DNA of 52,995 nucleotides, taken from contig NZ_LMLE01000002.1 in assembly GCF_001422545.1 (NCBI RefSeq), positions 1 through 52,995 on the forward strand. The letters are read 5' to 3'. Positions 1-8,997 of the stretch are shown piece after piece. The notes below the pieces were generated by a model that worked only from the letters and a program-made list of their open reading frames with translations, made no database searches and was not told where the DNA came from. The DNA is from Pedobacter sp. Leaf41 (GTDB lineage: Bacteria > Bacteroidota > Bacteroidia > Sphingobacteriales > Sphingobacteriaceae). The number at the start of each line of letters is the position of its first letter. Position 1 is the stretch's first letter. The translations under genes and the position numbers were made by a program.

Positions 1-73
1 ATTTTTGGTTACCTTTTTATCAAGAAAAAGGTAAAAGGCCGCCGCCGATGAGGCGAAAGGAATGATTGAAAAG

Positions 74-101
74 AGATCCTTCGACTACGCTCAGGATGAC
101 A
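74..101. repeat. Extragenic REP-like sequence
   Basis: A short sequence containing CTTCGACTACGCTCAGGATG lies in non-coding DNA. Its reverse complement shares the pattern GTCATCCT..GCGTA..CG..GGATCT with a second copy at 45146-45188, so both look like members of one dispersed extragenic repeat family. The rest of bases 1-336 shows no convincing gene; a TAnnTTTG promoter element was not found in front of the first gene. Confidence 0.55.
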
Positions 102-336
102 GCGGACGAGATTCAGCTTAAAAGATCTATCCGCTGCGGTCGTGATAACAAGTTGCGAATGATCTGTTCATCATTGAAAGTTTTAATCGCTATACCAACT
201 CCTTTTCGTCGACAAATTACAGGCGTTGGTCTGATAGTTACTTAAGCTGGTATAATACACCATTTTTCCCTGCAACGTTTTGGGGGTGATGGCGTCTTAT
301 TATCAGAAAACATTAAGAAACTTAAAATATAAAGTC

Positions 337-948
337 ATGAAAAATTTAACAAAAACATTATTCGCAGTAGCATTAACAGCAGTAGTATTCACTTCATCAG
401 CAATGAGCAGCTTCGCTATAGCGCCTATCAAAAAAGAAACAAAAGTAAACGCAGTTCCTACATTCAAAAGAATTTGGGTAAGTGGAAATGTGAAAATTAA
501 CTTAACACAGGGAAGCACCACGAGCATTTTAGGCAGCGATGGTTATGATGCAACTAAAACATCGGTAATGAGTGATGGCAGAACACTTTTCATCAACTCT
601 TTAGAAAATAGTCAGGTTACGTTAAACATTACCGTTAAAGATTTAGAAAGAATCGAAGCCTACGGACAATCGGTAGTGCTAAGCACCAATAACCTTGATG
701 TTAAAAACCTCCAGTTATTTTTAAATCAGAGCGCCACGGTAAAAATCAAAGCAACTGCCGGAAGTTTATACACCGTTGTTAAAGAAGACGCAGTACTAAA
801 ATTAAATGGTACGGCAGATCAAAGCACGATGGTTGCCAGTAATAACAAAAACGTTAACATTGAGAAATTTGCCAGCAAACAATCAGCTTCATACACTTCA
901 GAAGCGATTATGAACGCCGCACAAAATGCAATGGTTTTAGCAAAATAA
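337..948 (+). CDS. Secreted GIN-domain (DUF2807-like) protein
   Basis: A 203-residue exported protein. Residues 1-26 form a clear signal peptide (MKNLTK, a hydrophobic stretch, then SSFA). The remainder is a beta-rich repeat of the head-GIN (DUF2807) type: short strands such as VSGNVKINLTQG, LFINSLEN and IEAYGQSVVLS alternate hydrophobic and polar residues, as in the parallel beta-helix of that family. An in-frame start exists upstream at 280, but the ATG at 337 is preferred because it places the signal peptide at the N-terminus. Family members are thought to sit in the envelope as adhesin-like proteins; the exact role is unknown. It appears monocistronic, with a terminator just downstream. 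Confidence 0.8.
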   Translation: MKNLTKTLFAVALTAVVFTSSAMSSFAIAPIKKETKVNAVPTFKRIWVSGNVKINLTQGSTTSILGSDGYDATKTSVMSDGRTLFINSLENSQVTLNITVKDLERIEAYGQSVVLSTNNLDVKNLQLFLNQSATVKIKATAGSLYTVVKEDAVLKLNGTADQSTMVASNNKNVNIEKFASKQSASYTSEAIMNAAQNAMVLAK

Positions 949-970
949 GCGGTAATTATTTATAGGTAAG

Positions 971-1003
971 CAGCTGTCTGGAAATGGGTAGCTGTTTTTT
1001 TTT
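971..1003 (+). terminator. Rho-independent terminator after the GIN protein
   Basis: CAGCT (971-975) pairs with AGCTG (990-994) and is followed by nine T residues. It lies about 20 bases after the stop at 948. The stem is short, so confidence is moderate. Confidence 0.55.
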
Positions 1004-1143
1004 GCCTTTATTTTTTTGGCGCAGATTAGTGGTGAATGTTTAATAGATGAAAACTATAATTTTATATCTTTAAATAGATTTTGATAATATTATTTTTTTT
1101 TCTGTTTTTTTTGTTGTCGGTGATGAATCGAAAATCTCCTTTG

Positions 1144-1177
1144 TTTTGCATACATTTTTCGGGGTTTTGCAAACATT
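1144..1177 (+). promoter_or_regulatory. Direct repeats, probable AraC-family operator
   Basis: TTTTGCATACATT (1144-1156) and TTTTGCAAACATT (1165-1177) match at 12 of 13 positions and are exactly 21 bp apart, which is two helical turns, the usual arrangement for AraC-type regulators. The downstream repeat reaches the place where a -33 element would sit relative to the -7 element at 1196. An AraC-family gene lies just downstream (2290-3180). Confidence 0.6.
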
Positions 1178-1195
1178 GATACCAGAACGTAAGCC

Positions 1196-1203
1196 TAATT
1201 TTG
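1196..1203 (+). promoter_or_regulatory. Bacteroidota -7 promoter element
   Basis: TAATTTTG fits the TAnnTTTG consensus and lies 20 bases before the ATG at 1224. There is no TTTG at the -33 distance; the AraC-like repeat occupies that place, as expected for an activator-dependent promoter. Confidence 0.5.
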
Positions 1204-1223
1204 GTTATTCAAAAACATCAAAA

Positions 1224-2228
1224 ATGGAAATTAAAAAAATTAAGTTAGGCAATCAAGGTTTAATTGTACCTCAAATTGGTTTGGGCTGTATGGGGATGAC
1301 GGGTTTTGAAGATGCCAATATGTATGGAGCCGCAGATGAAAATGAAGCGATTGCTACCATTCACAAATCGCTTGAAATGGGTGGCAATTTTCTAGATACT
1401 GCAGATTTATACGGTCCCTTAAAGAACGAACAGCTTATTGCAAAAGCAATGGGAGCAGATCGGAATAAGTACATCATAGCCACTAAATTTGGCTGGGAAA
1501 TTAATGAAGAGAATAAAGTAACCTGGGCTATCAACGGGAAAAAGGAATATGTGAAAATGGCGGTAGAACGATCACTTAAAAACTTAAAAACCGATTATAT
1601 TGATCTATACTATATGCATCGGTTGGATAAAAACACGCCAATTGAAGAAACCGTTGGTGCCATGAGTGAACTGGTTAAAGAAGGCAAGATAGGTTATATC
1701 GGTTTATCAGAGGTATCTTCCGAAACGGTGAAAAGAGCACATGCTGTACATCCGGTTACAGCTGTTCAAAGTGAATATTCTTTATTTGAGCGAACAGTAG
1801 AAGAGCGGGGCATACTTCAAACGTTAACAGAATTGGGAATCAGTTTCGTGGCGTATTCACCACTTGGTCGTGGCTTTTTATCGGGCGATATTAAAAAAAT
1901 GAGCGATTTACCGGAAAACGATTTCAGAAGGGCAATTCCACGCTTTCAGGAAGCTCACTTCCATAAAAATATCGAATTGGTAGAAGCCATTGAAGCCCTG
2001 GCTAAAGATAAAAATGTAAGTGCTTCTCAATTGGCCATTGCCTGGATTATTAATAAAGGAATTGTTCCTATTCCTGGTACTAAAAGAAGAAAGTATTTGG
2101 AACAAAATATGGCTGCGGCGAGTATGGAATTAACACCTTCCGATGTAGCTACATTAGAAAGTATAGTGCCTCTTGGTACGGATACTGGCAAAGCCTATGA
2201 CGAATTTAGTATGGGCTTGCTCGATTAA
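1224..2228 (+). CDS. Aldo/keto reductase
   Basis: A 334-residue NAD(P)H-dependent oxidoreductase of the aldo/keto reductase superfamily, close in layout to the AKR13/YakC-type enzymes. The catalytic tetrad is visible: D58 and Y63 (FLDTADLYG), K88 (IATKFG) and H132 (YYMHRLD). The C-terminal cofactor-binding segment PIPGTKRRKYLEQN is intact. A longer in-frame ORF begins at 1146, but it would run over the operator repeats and the -7 element, so the ATG at 1224 is chosen. It is cytoplasmic; the natural carbonyl substrate cannot be read from the sequence. Context suggests control by the adjacent AraC-family regulator. Confidence 0.92.
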   Translation: MEIKKIKLGNQGLIVPQIGLGCMGMTGFEDANMYGAADENEAIATIHKSLEMGGNFLDTADLYGPLKNEQLIAKAMGADRNKYIIATKFGWEINEENKVTWAINGKKEYVKMAVERSLKNLKTDYIDLYYMHRLDKNTPIEETVGAMSELVKEGKIGYIGLSEVSSETVKRAHAVHPVTAVQSEYSLFERTVEERGILQTLTELGISFVAYSPLGRGFLSGDIKKMSDLPENDFRRAIPRFQEAHFHKNIELVEAIEALAKDKNVSASQLAIAWIINKGIVPIPGTKRRKYLEQNMAAASMELTPSDVATLESIVPLGTDTGKAYDEFSMGLLD

Positions 2229-2232
2229 TTTC

Positions 2233-2256
2233 ACGGCTGCATCATGATGCAGCCGT
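2233..2256. terminator. 24-bp perfect palindrome after the aldo/keto reductase
   Basis: The half-site ACGGCTGCATCA is followed directly by its exact reverse complement. It starts 5 bases after the stop at 2228 and 34 bases before the AraC gene. It can form a strong hairpin, but only a weak T-rich stretch follows, so it may be a terminator or an operator. Confidence 0.5.
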
Positions 2257-2289
2257 AATTCTTTACCCTTTTATTTGTAAATTACCAAC

Positions 2290-3180
2290 ATGAATGCCAT
2301 AAATTCGATTTCACAATTTCACCGGTTATTATCGCTTCCGGAACCATTACACCCTTTAGTTAGCGTCATTAATCTGGATCAGGCGATTTTTTTGAAGGAT
2401 GAAATCTGGAAAGGTTTTATCAATCGTTTTTATTGTGTGGCTTTGAAAAGAGGTGCTACAGGTAAAATCAGGTATGGGCAACAGCATTATGATTACGATA
2501 AAGGCGTGCTCAGTTTTACTGCTCCAAACCAGGTTCAGTATCTTGATTTGAATCAAATGGAATGCGGTTCGGGTTATTTGCTCATCTTCCATCCTGATTT
2601 TTTACTTCGCGATAGCCTGGCAAACACTATTCACCAATATGGCTTTTTCTCCTACGCGGTAAATGAGGCACTTCATTTATCAGCAGAAGAAGAGGATAAC
2701 CTAATCGCGATATTGAACAAAATAAATAATGAATGTGTGCATATTGATAAGCACACCCAGGAAATTATTCTCTCACAAATAGAGCTGCTTTTAAATTATT
2801 CAAACCGCTTTTACGAGCGGCAATTTATTACCAGGAAAAATAATAGCCATGAATTGCTATCCAAATTCGAAAGGTTACTGGAAGATTATTTTGTGAAAAA
2901 CCAGAACAACGGTTTATTAACGGTACAATATATGGCAGGGCAAATGAATCTTTCGCCCAATTATCTAAGCGATTTGTTGCGGGTGCATACCGGGCAAAAT
3001 ACACAACAACACATCCATGAAAAGTTAATTGAGAAAGCCAAAGAGAAACTTTCTACCACAAATTTATCGGTGAGTGAAATTGCTTACGATTTAGGTTTTG
3101 AGCATGCGCAATCGTTTAGCACCTTATTCAAAAAGAAGACCAATCTTTCTCCACTTGCTTTTAGGCAAGAATTTAACTAG
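2290..3180 (+). CDS. AraC-family transcriptional regulator
   Basis: A 296-residue regulator. The N-terminal part (about 1-180) resembles a cupin-like sensor domain, for example the segment YDKGVLSFTAPNQVQYLD. The C-terminal part (about 195-295) carries the two-HTH AraC DNA-binding domain: LTVQYMAGQMNLSPNYLSDL forms the first HTH and SVSEIAYDLGFEHAQSFSTL with FKKKTNLSPLAFR the second, matching the family signature. It lies 61 bases after the aldo/keto reductase on the same strand, and a paired 21-bp direct repeat precedes that gene, so it probably activates it. The inducer is unknown. Confidence 0.92.
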   Translation: MNAINSISQFHRLLSLPEPLHPLVSVINLDQAIFLKDEIWKGFINRFYCVALKRGATGKIRYGQQHYDYDKGVLSFTAPNQVQYLDLNQMECGSGYLLIFHPDFLLRDSLANTIHQYGFFSYAVNEALHLSAEEEDNLIAILNKINNECVHIDKHTQEIILSQIELLLNYSNRFYERQFITRKNNSHELLSKFERLLEDYFVKNQNNGLLTVQYMAGQMNLSPNYLSDLLRVHTGQNTQQHIHEKLIEKAKEKLSTTNLSVSEIAYDLGFEHAQSFSTLFKKKTNLSPLAFRQEFN

Positions 3181-3187
3181 CGGAAAT

Positions 3188-3445
3188 TTAGTTGACTTCG
3201 ATCTTTGCGGTAATTTCACTTAGCATTTTTTCGCTGAAATTATGATGGCCAGCCAGCCATTTGCTTATTTCTGCCACCTGCGTATCTACCAGTTGGGCAA
3301 AAGTATCAGCATCTATTCCTTTTTCTTTTAAAACCTCGCCTACCTTCCTGGCCGTGTTTTGGTTGATGCTGGTTAATTTTTCAATTGCCGGGTTTCCGTT
3401 TTCTTGTATCCAGTTAGATACCATATCTTCTTTTTCGGTATTCAT
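3188..3445 (-). CDS. Small HTH (XRE-like) protein
   Basis: An 85-residue soluble protein. The segment DADTFAQLVDTQVAEISKWL followed by AGHHNFSEKMLSEI reads as a Cro/XRE helix-turn-helix; the stretch around KWLAGHHNFS is typical of its recognition helix and following turn. The N-terminal half is helical and polar. It converges on the AraC gene, with only 7 bases between the stop codons. It might be a stand-alone regulator or an antitoxin-like protein, but no toxin-like partner is adjacent. A GGCGCAA/TTGCGCC hairpin at 3499-3517 lies 54 bases before its start and could be an operator; this is inference. Confidence 0.75.
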   Translation of the reverse strand: MNTEKEDMVSNWIQENGNPAIEKLTSINQNTARKVGEVLKEKGIDADTFAQLVDTQVAEISKWLAGHHNFSEKMLSEITAKIEVN

Positions 3446-3703
3446 TCCTTAGCGTATCCTTTTTTAATGTGGCGGCAAAGATATTGATTAGAAATTTAGG
3501 CGCAAAAAAATTGCGCCAGGCTTTGGAGTGTCCTTATTCATTATTTTTCAGGATCAAAACCTTTTAAGCACAATGCTGTTTTATTTGCCGATACCTAACC
3601 AAATCGTAAACCCGTTTAGCTGATCATTCAATTAAAAAAAGATTACGTTAATTTGAGTAGGGGCAATACAAAACCAATCATCTTGCAAACACAACATAAC
3701 CCT

Positions 3704-5008
3704 ATGGAGAAGAAAAAGTCTTTCTTTCCTAAACTGATGCTTATCCTTTCTCTGGCAGTATTGCTTGGGGTAGAGGGTTATTTTGGTTTTAGGTTACATC
3801 AGCTTTCTGATCAGCAGGAACGTATTAAGGAAGATTATTCCAATATCAACAACATCACCTACGGATTATTTTCTGTGCAAAAATGGAAAGATAATGTATC
3901 CAGAATTGTGCATCATCAGGTACGAAACCTGAAGATGACCAAAAAGCAGAAACGGGTTTTGCAACAGGAAGTAGAAAAGGTAATACTTGCTTTGATTGAT
4001 AAGGCGGAGGCGCTGGTTAATAAACCTAAAAAAACCATTAGCGGTAAAATTCAAAAATTTGCGATCAAGAACTTTGTCAATTCTGACAGCATTAGGGCAC
4101 AGGTACCCACTTTCGCCAGAAAAATTATTGCCGAGGTTGATGATCCAAAGAATAAGAAAGAGTTGAGTAAAATGGCCATCGGCGAATTTAATGAGTTGGC
4201 CACCGAAGAAATGAAAGACAGTGTTTTTGTAGCCAAACAAGCTGAACTAAAAAGATTGTTTGCAGGTTACAAAGTAAACAACACCGATGAGCTGAACAGC
4301 AAATTAAGGGCTTCTTTATCTAAAATACGTACGCAAACCTATCAATATTCTTATGGAATGCTGGCTTGTGTAGCCGTGGTTTTGGCTTTTTGGTGGGGTT
4401 TAAGAAAGCGCCGCGATTTACACGTTACCCTTTTTGTGATGTCGCTCCTTTTTGCATTCATGTTGCTTGCCGTTGGCCTAACCGCCTCTATGATTGAAGT
4501 AGATGCCCGCATTCGCTCTATTGATTTTGTGTTGCTTGGCGAACATATTGTATTTGAAGATCAGGTGCTGTTTTTCCAAAGTAAGAGTATTATGGATGTG
4601 GTGAAGGTTTTGCTTGGTCAGGAAGGGATTGATTCTATCCTGGTAGGGGTGCTGATTCTCGCTTTTAGCATTTTATTTCCGGTAGTTAAACTTACTTCCA
4701 CTGGCATTCATTTGCTCGGCAATAAAAAATTGGCGGAGAATGGAGTTGTGAAATATTTCGCCTTTCAATCGGGAAAATGGAGCATGGCTGATGTTATTGT
4801 AATTGCGATTTTGATGGCTTACATCGGTTTGAACGGATTGTTAGAAGGGCAGCTCCAGGCACTGAATATTAAAAATGATTCGCTCACCATCCTCACTACC
4901 AACAACACGGCCTTGCAACCGGGTTATATCATTTTCATCAGTTTTGTGCTTTATGGATTGATTTTATCCACCATACTTAAATTTATTACTCCACACGATG
5001 CGCATTAA
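3704..5008 (+). CDS. PqiA-like membrane protein (first of a pair)
   Basis: A 434-residue inner-membrane protein. It has an N-terminal membrane anchor (about 8-28), a helical, Lys-rich extracytoplasmic region of roughly 200 residues, and a C-terminal set of four membrane helices containing the paraquat-inducible protein A pattern: a first helix pair, IEVDARI, then GKWSMADVIVIAIL. PqiA family members sit with lipid-transport proteins in the envelope, but no MCE partner is present here. An upstream TTG at 3653 is in frame; the ATG at 3704 is preferred because it places MEKKKSF directly before the anchor. It is followed after 12 bases by a paralogue. Confidence 0.75.
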   Translation: MEKKKSFFPKLMLILSLAVLLGVEGYFGFRLHQLSDQQERIKEDYSNINNITYGLFSVQKWKDNVSRIVHHQVRNLKMTKKQKRVLQQEVEKVILALIDKAEALVNKPKKTISGKIQKFAIKNFVNSDSIRAQVPTFARKIIAEVDDPKNKKELSKMAIGEFNELATEEMKDSVFVAKQAELKRLFAGYKVNNTDELNSKLRASLSKIRTQTYQYSYGMLACVAVVLAFWWGLRKRRDLHVTLFVMSLLFAFMLLAVGLTASMIEVDARIRSIDFVLLGEHIVFEDQVLFFQSKSIMDVVKVLLGQEGIDSILVGVLILAFSILFPVVKLTSTGIHLLGNKKLAENGVVKYFAFQSGKWSMADVIVIAILMAYIGLNGLLEGQLQALNIKNDSLTILTTNNTALQPGYIIFISFVLYGLILSTILKFITPHDAH

Positions 5009-5020
5009 CCGGTTTTAATT

Positions 5021-6355
5021 ATGATGGCGACAAATTCTTCCACTCCCGATACTCCACGCAAAAAGAGCAAGGCAGCTCCCTTTGTACTCATTGCCGTATT
5101 AAGCATCCTTTTGCTTGGCGCAGCCTATGCGGGTTTTCGTTTTTATCAGCTTGCTGTTGAGCAAAAAAGCATTAAAGAAGATTACAGTTTATCGAACAAC
5201 ATCACCTTTGGTATTTTTTCTGTAGACCGCTGGGGAGATAAAATTTCTGCCGTTGCCGACCGTAGAGTGAAGGGTTTCAAACTCACGGGTGAGCAAAAAC
5301 TGGAAATGCGGAAACAGGTTGAAAAAGAACTCCATGGGCTAATTAACCAGGCTGTTGCTGAGATTACCAAACCACAGAAGGGACTTGGCGGCAAGCTTAA
5401 AAAGCTGGCTTTTAATACATTTGTTGATCAGGATGAACTGCATGCCCAGGTACCTTCGTTTGCCAAAACCATTGTAGTGAAAATTACAAGTCCGGGGAGT
5501 TTAAAGAAAATTAAAGGCATTGCAACCAGTAAGGTAGATGAGCTGGAGGCGCAAACCTACGACCATAGCGATACCACCATTACTACTGTAGAACGTAATA
5601 TTTACAAGAAATACCACGCCGCGAATGCTACTGCATTTGATAAAATTATTGAGACCAAATTGGCTTACATTAAAAAGATGACCATGACCTTTGGCTCGAT
5701 TATGCTTGGCTGTATTTCCATTGCATTTTTAATGTGGTTATTTTTACGCAAACAGGTTCAGTTGCATGCCCCATTATTCGTCATGTCGTTATTGTTTGCC
5801 CTGGTATTGCTTACCGTAGGAATTTTCTCGCCAATTATTGAAGTGGATGCCCGAATCAAAACCCTTGAGTTTGCGCTGCTGGGCGATAAAATTGCCTTCA
5901 CCAATCAGGTGTTATTTTTCCAGAGCAAAAGTATTCTCGGGATTATAGGTACTTTGATCGAGCAGCCAAAACTTGATTCGGTATTGGTGGGTGTACTGTT
6001 ATTACTTTTTGTAGTGATTTTGCCTTTATTGAGGATTATAGCCAGAGCGTTACATGTAGCCTGTGCTCACCTCTTCGGAAGTAAAAAGGCTTTGCGGTTT
6101 TTAGCCTTCGATTTGGGGAAATGGGATATGGCTGACGTAATGGTGGTTGGGATTGCGATGACTTATATCGGCTTGAATGGCATTTTGAAAAGTCAGCTTT
6201 CTGGTTTGAATATAGAGAATGAAACCTTAAAAACGGTTACTTCCAACAATTCGGCCTTACAATTGGGCTTCTTCGTTTTTGTTGCCTATGTTATTTTCGC
6301 CAAGATCCTTTCTTACATCCTTAAAAAGATCGACGAACGCAATGGCGAATGTTAA
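5021..6355 (+). CDS. PqiA-like membrane protein (second of a pair)
   Basis: A 444-residue paralogue of the preceding protein, colinear over its whole length: an N-terminal anchor (about 18-40), the shared motif IKEDYSLSNNITFGIFSVDRW, a helical extracytoplasmic region, then four C-terminal membrane helices with IIEVDARIKTLEFALLG and GKWDMADVMVVGIAM. Two ATG codons stand side by side at 5021 and 5024. The pair presumably arose by tandem duplication and may work as a heteromer; function is not established. It converges with the outer-membrane receptor, with a small hairpin between them. Confidence 0.75.
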   Translation: MMATNSSTPDTPRKKSKAAPFVLIAVLSILLLGAAYAGFRFYQLAVEQKSIKEDYSLSNNITFGIFSVDRWGDKISAVADRRVKGFKLTGEQKLEMRKQVEKELHGLINQAVAEITKPQKGLGGKLKKLAFNTFVDQDELHAQVPSFAKTIVVKITSPGSLKKIKGIATSKVDELEAQTYDHSDTTITTVERNIYKKYHAANATAFDKIIETKLAYIKKMTMTFGSIMLGCISIAFLMWLFLRKQVQLHAPLFVMSLLFALVLLTVGIFSPIIEVDARIKTLEFALLGDKIAFTNQVLFFQSKSILGIIGTLIEQPKLDSVLVGVLLLLFVVILPLLRIIARALHVACAHLFGSKKALRFLAFDLGKWDMADVMVVGIAMTYIGLNGILKSQLSGLNIENETLKTVTSNNSALQLGFFVFVAYVIFAKILSYILKKIDERNGEC

Positions 6356-6366
6356 TGCTTAGCCAA

Positions 6367-6391
6367 AGCCTGTTTGCTATGGTAACAGGCT
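6367..6391. terminator. Hairpin between convergent genes
   Basis: AGCCTGTT (6367-6374) and AACAGGCT (6384-6391) form a perfect 8-bp stem between the convergent stops at 6355 and 6405. There is no strong T-run on either strand. Confidence 0.4.
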
Positions 6392-6404
6392 CAGGTATTA
6401 AAAA

Positions 6405-8843
6405 TTAGCTCCCTGATTTGCTTCCCCCTGATTTCACATCATCGTTACTGATGCTCCGCTGATTCTTTTTAATGGCATCTTTGAGTTTACCAAATTTCCA
6501 ATTTAAACTTACATTGAAAGAGCGGTTATAGTTTTGTCCGCGGTATCGCTGCGAGAAGTTTGGCCCTTCTGTAAGGGTTTCATAGTAGCGGTATTTCATA
6601 AACGGATTGTTAACACCCGCCGAAATCGTAAGCTTATCTTTCACCAATTCTTTGCTTCCGCTGAACGACATGTAATAATATTGCCCGGATCTGCCTTGCA
6701 ATAAAACATCGGCAGAGCTGTAGTTAAAACTTGCATTTGCCCGCCACTCTTTTTCAAATTTGTAGCCTGTATTGAGGTAGATACTGCCCGATAACCCTTC
6801 ATTTTTGGTCGCTAAGCCATTAATTGTTCCTTCCAGCCAGGCGTAACCAGCGTTACCACTCACCGTAAGATTCCACTTTTTGGTAAGCGGATAATTGATG
6901 TTGATATTGGCCGTCAGGTTTTTATTACGCCCTACGTTTGCAAAGGTGCTGCGGGTAATTTTATCTGCATCGTTGTAAATTGAAATGTTCTGAATGGTGT
7001 TGTTGGCAAAATTATAGCCCACCCCGGCGTTGATAGAACCTTTCTTGAAGCGACTGTAGGTAAGATCAAAATTATTGCTCAAAACGGCTTCCAGATCCGG
7101 GTTTCCGCTGTATTCGAAGTTTGGCACCGAACGATCGACGAATGGATTTAAATTATCTATTCCCGGGCGTTCAATTCTTTGCGTGAAACCAAAGTTTAAA
7201 CTGCTTTGATTTTTAAATTTGCGGTTAACTGAAAACGAAGGGATAATGTTAAAATAATCGGTATTTACATTTGAGGCATTGCTGATGAAATCGGCTTTTA
7301 CAAATGTTTCTTCTATCCTTACACCAGCTTTGAAACCCCAGTTGGTTAAGTTATAAGCGTAAGAGTTGTAGGCGCCAATTACATCCTGGTTGTTGTTAAA
7401 AATGTTTGTCCGGGCCGGATCAATCTGATAATCGCCACCACTAACCTGCCTTTTGAATTCGAAACTACTGTTGTTATCTCTGAGAATTCCTTTCAAACCA
7501 GCTTCAATATTTAGTTTTTTTATGGGATGAACATAATCGAGCTGTATGGTCTGCTCCTTCGAGCGGCTTTCGTTTTCCTGAATATAATTGGGATCGTTAA
7601 AATTCTGGCGGTTGATGAAATTCAACTCATTTCTTTGCGGATTAGTTCCGTTACTGTATTTATAAGAAAAGGTAAGCAGACGTTCTTTGTTACTTTTAAA
7701 ACCGAGCTGATAATTTAAACTTAAATCCATGCCGCCCCAATCGAAACGGTTGTTGCTAATTAAATCATAGGCGGTAACCTGCGCTGGAGAGGTTAGACTA
7801 AAAGATTGATTATTGGCCGATTTGTTGTAACCGCCATAGGGATTAATTTCTGCAGTAATTAAGTTTAAGGTATCTATTTCAAAACTCAACTCTGCGCCCC
7901 CGTAGCGGTAATTGTTATTGAATTTTCGGTTTCCGATGTTTAAAAGTTCAGAGGGGTTGGCGCCTGAAGTCGTTCGTGAATTGATGTTTTGAGTGGTTGG
8001 CGTGCTGTAAAATCCAGTTCCACCGTAAGCGGTTACGCCAAATTTCCGTTGTTTTACGGTGAAAAACCCGCCAATGCCGGGGCCGCCAGCCGGAAACTGA
8101 TGTCTTAAATTTAAACTGCCGTTGTAACCGTTATCAATTTTTTTATTGGTGATAATGTTGATGATCCCCGACAAACCCTCGCTGTCGTATTTAGCCGGAG
8201 GCGTGGTGATGACTTCAATTTTCTGAATGGAAGAAGCAGGCATGGCTCGCAAAACATCTTTAGGACTTCTCGCTACCATGCTCGATGGTTTTCCGTTGAT
8301 CAGGATTTTATAATTTCCACTCCCTTTTAATTTGATGTTATCATCAGCATCCAAAGAAAGCAATGGCACCTTGCGCATCATATCCAGGGCAGTCAAAACT
8401 TTGCTTTCGGGGTCAGCCTGAATGTCATAACTGATTCTATCAATTTCCTGCTTAATTACCGGGCGGGTTACACTCACCGAAACTTCGTTCAGGTTATTTA
8501 CCTGCGAGGCCAAAGTAATCTGACCGGCGTTGAAATCAGGTTTATCGGCATTAATTTCGAACGATAAAATCTTCGCATTGTAGCCAACGGCAATGGCTGT
8601 TAAACTGTATTTGCCGGCAACTATTTTATCAAATTTAAATGTGCCGTTTTCTGCTGTAACAGCTGTTTTAATCGCTTGGCCATCTTTTTTAATAGCCAGC
8701 GTAATAAATTCAAGCGCTTTTTTTGAAACAGAATCGATTACTTTTCCCTGTACAATGCCACCTTTTTCCTGAGCGGAGGTGTGAAGTACAATTGTGGTAA
8801 GTAAAATGGTAAATAAGAGGTGAAAGCGTTTAAAGTAATTCAT
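6405..8843 (-). CDS. Outer-membrane beta-barrel (TonB-dependent receptor-like) protein
   Basis: An 812-residue exported protein. A signal peptide ends at HTSAQ (about residue 24). Residues 27-115 form a carboxypeptidase-regulatory-like beta-sandwich (GIVQGKVIDSVSKKALEFI). A plug domain follows (about 125-235, with LDMMRKVPLLSLDAD and EVITTPPAKYDSEGLSGIIN), and the rest is a beta-barrel rich in alternating aromatic residues. The pattern fits the OMP_b-brl_3 family of receptors rather than SusC. The end, GSKSGS, lacks the usual terminal aromatic residue. It is separated from the upstream operon by a 19-bp-stem terminator. Ligand unknown. Confidence 0.9.
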   Translation of the reverse strand: MNYFKRFHLLFTILLTTIVLHTSAQEKGGIVQGKVIDSVSKKALEFITLAIKKDGQAIKTAVTAENGTFKFDKIVAGKYSLTAIAVGYNAKILSFEINADKPDFNAGQITLASQVNNLNEVSVSVTRPVIKQEIDRISYDIQADPESKVLTALDMMRKVPLLSLDADDNIKLKGSGNYKILINGKPSSMVARSPKDVLRAMPASSIQKIEVITTPPAKYDSEGLSGIINIITNKKIDNGYNGSLNLRHQFPAGGPGIGGFFTVKQRKFGVTAYGGTGFYSTPTTQNINSRTTSGANPSELLNIGNRKFNNNYRYGGAELSFEIDTLNLITAEINPYGGYNKSANNQSFSLTSPAQVTAYDLISNNRFDWGGMDLSLNYQLGFKSNKERLLTFSYKYSNGTNPQRNELNFINRQNFNDPNYIQENESRSKEQTIQLDYVHPIKKLNIEAGLKGILRDNNSSFEFKRQVSGGDYQIDPARTNIFNNNQDVIGAYNSYAYNLTNWGFKAGVRIEETFVKADFISNASNVNTDYFNIIPSFSVNRKFKNQSSLNFGFTQRIERPGIDNLNPFVDRSVPNFEYSGNPDLEAVLSNNFDLTYSRFKKGSINAGVGYNFANNTIQNISIYNDADKITRSTFANVGRNKNLTANININYPLTKKWNLTVSGNAGYAWLEGTINGLATKNEGLSGSIYLNTGYKFEKEWRANASFNYSSADVLLQGRSGQYYYMSFSGSKELVKDKLTISAGVNNPFMKYRYYETLTEGPNFSQRYRGQNYNRSFNVSLNWKFGKLKDAIKKNQRSISNDDVKSGGSKSGS

Positions 8844-8933
8844 GAAAGATGAGGATTTCGTAAAATAAAAAGGGAATCGAAATGATTTAGATTTTAAGTG
8901 TTAATTAGCTAGAAGACGTTGAATTTTATTAAA

Positions 8934-8975
8934 GGTTGCATCAAAAAGAAAATTATTTTTCTTTTTGATGCAACC
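8934..8975 (-). terminator. Strong terminator downstream of the sigma/anti-sigma operon
   Basis: A perfect 19-bp stem (8934-8952 with 8957-8975) closes on the loop TTAT. It lies 22 bases after the stop at 8998 on the minus strand and ends the operon 12055-8998 before the receptor gene. Confidence 0.8.
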
Positions 8976-8997
8976 CGGTTGTTTTTGGAAGCAATTA

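Noticed and set aside
3866..4240. 124-residue minus-strand ORF inside the first PqiA-like gene
   Set aside because: It is antisense to a well-supported coding region and has no family features.
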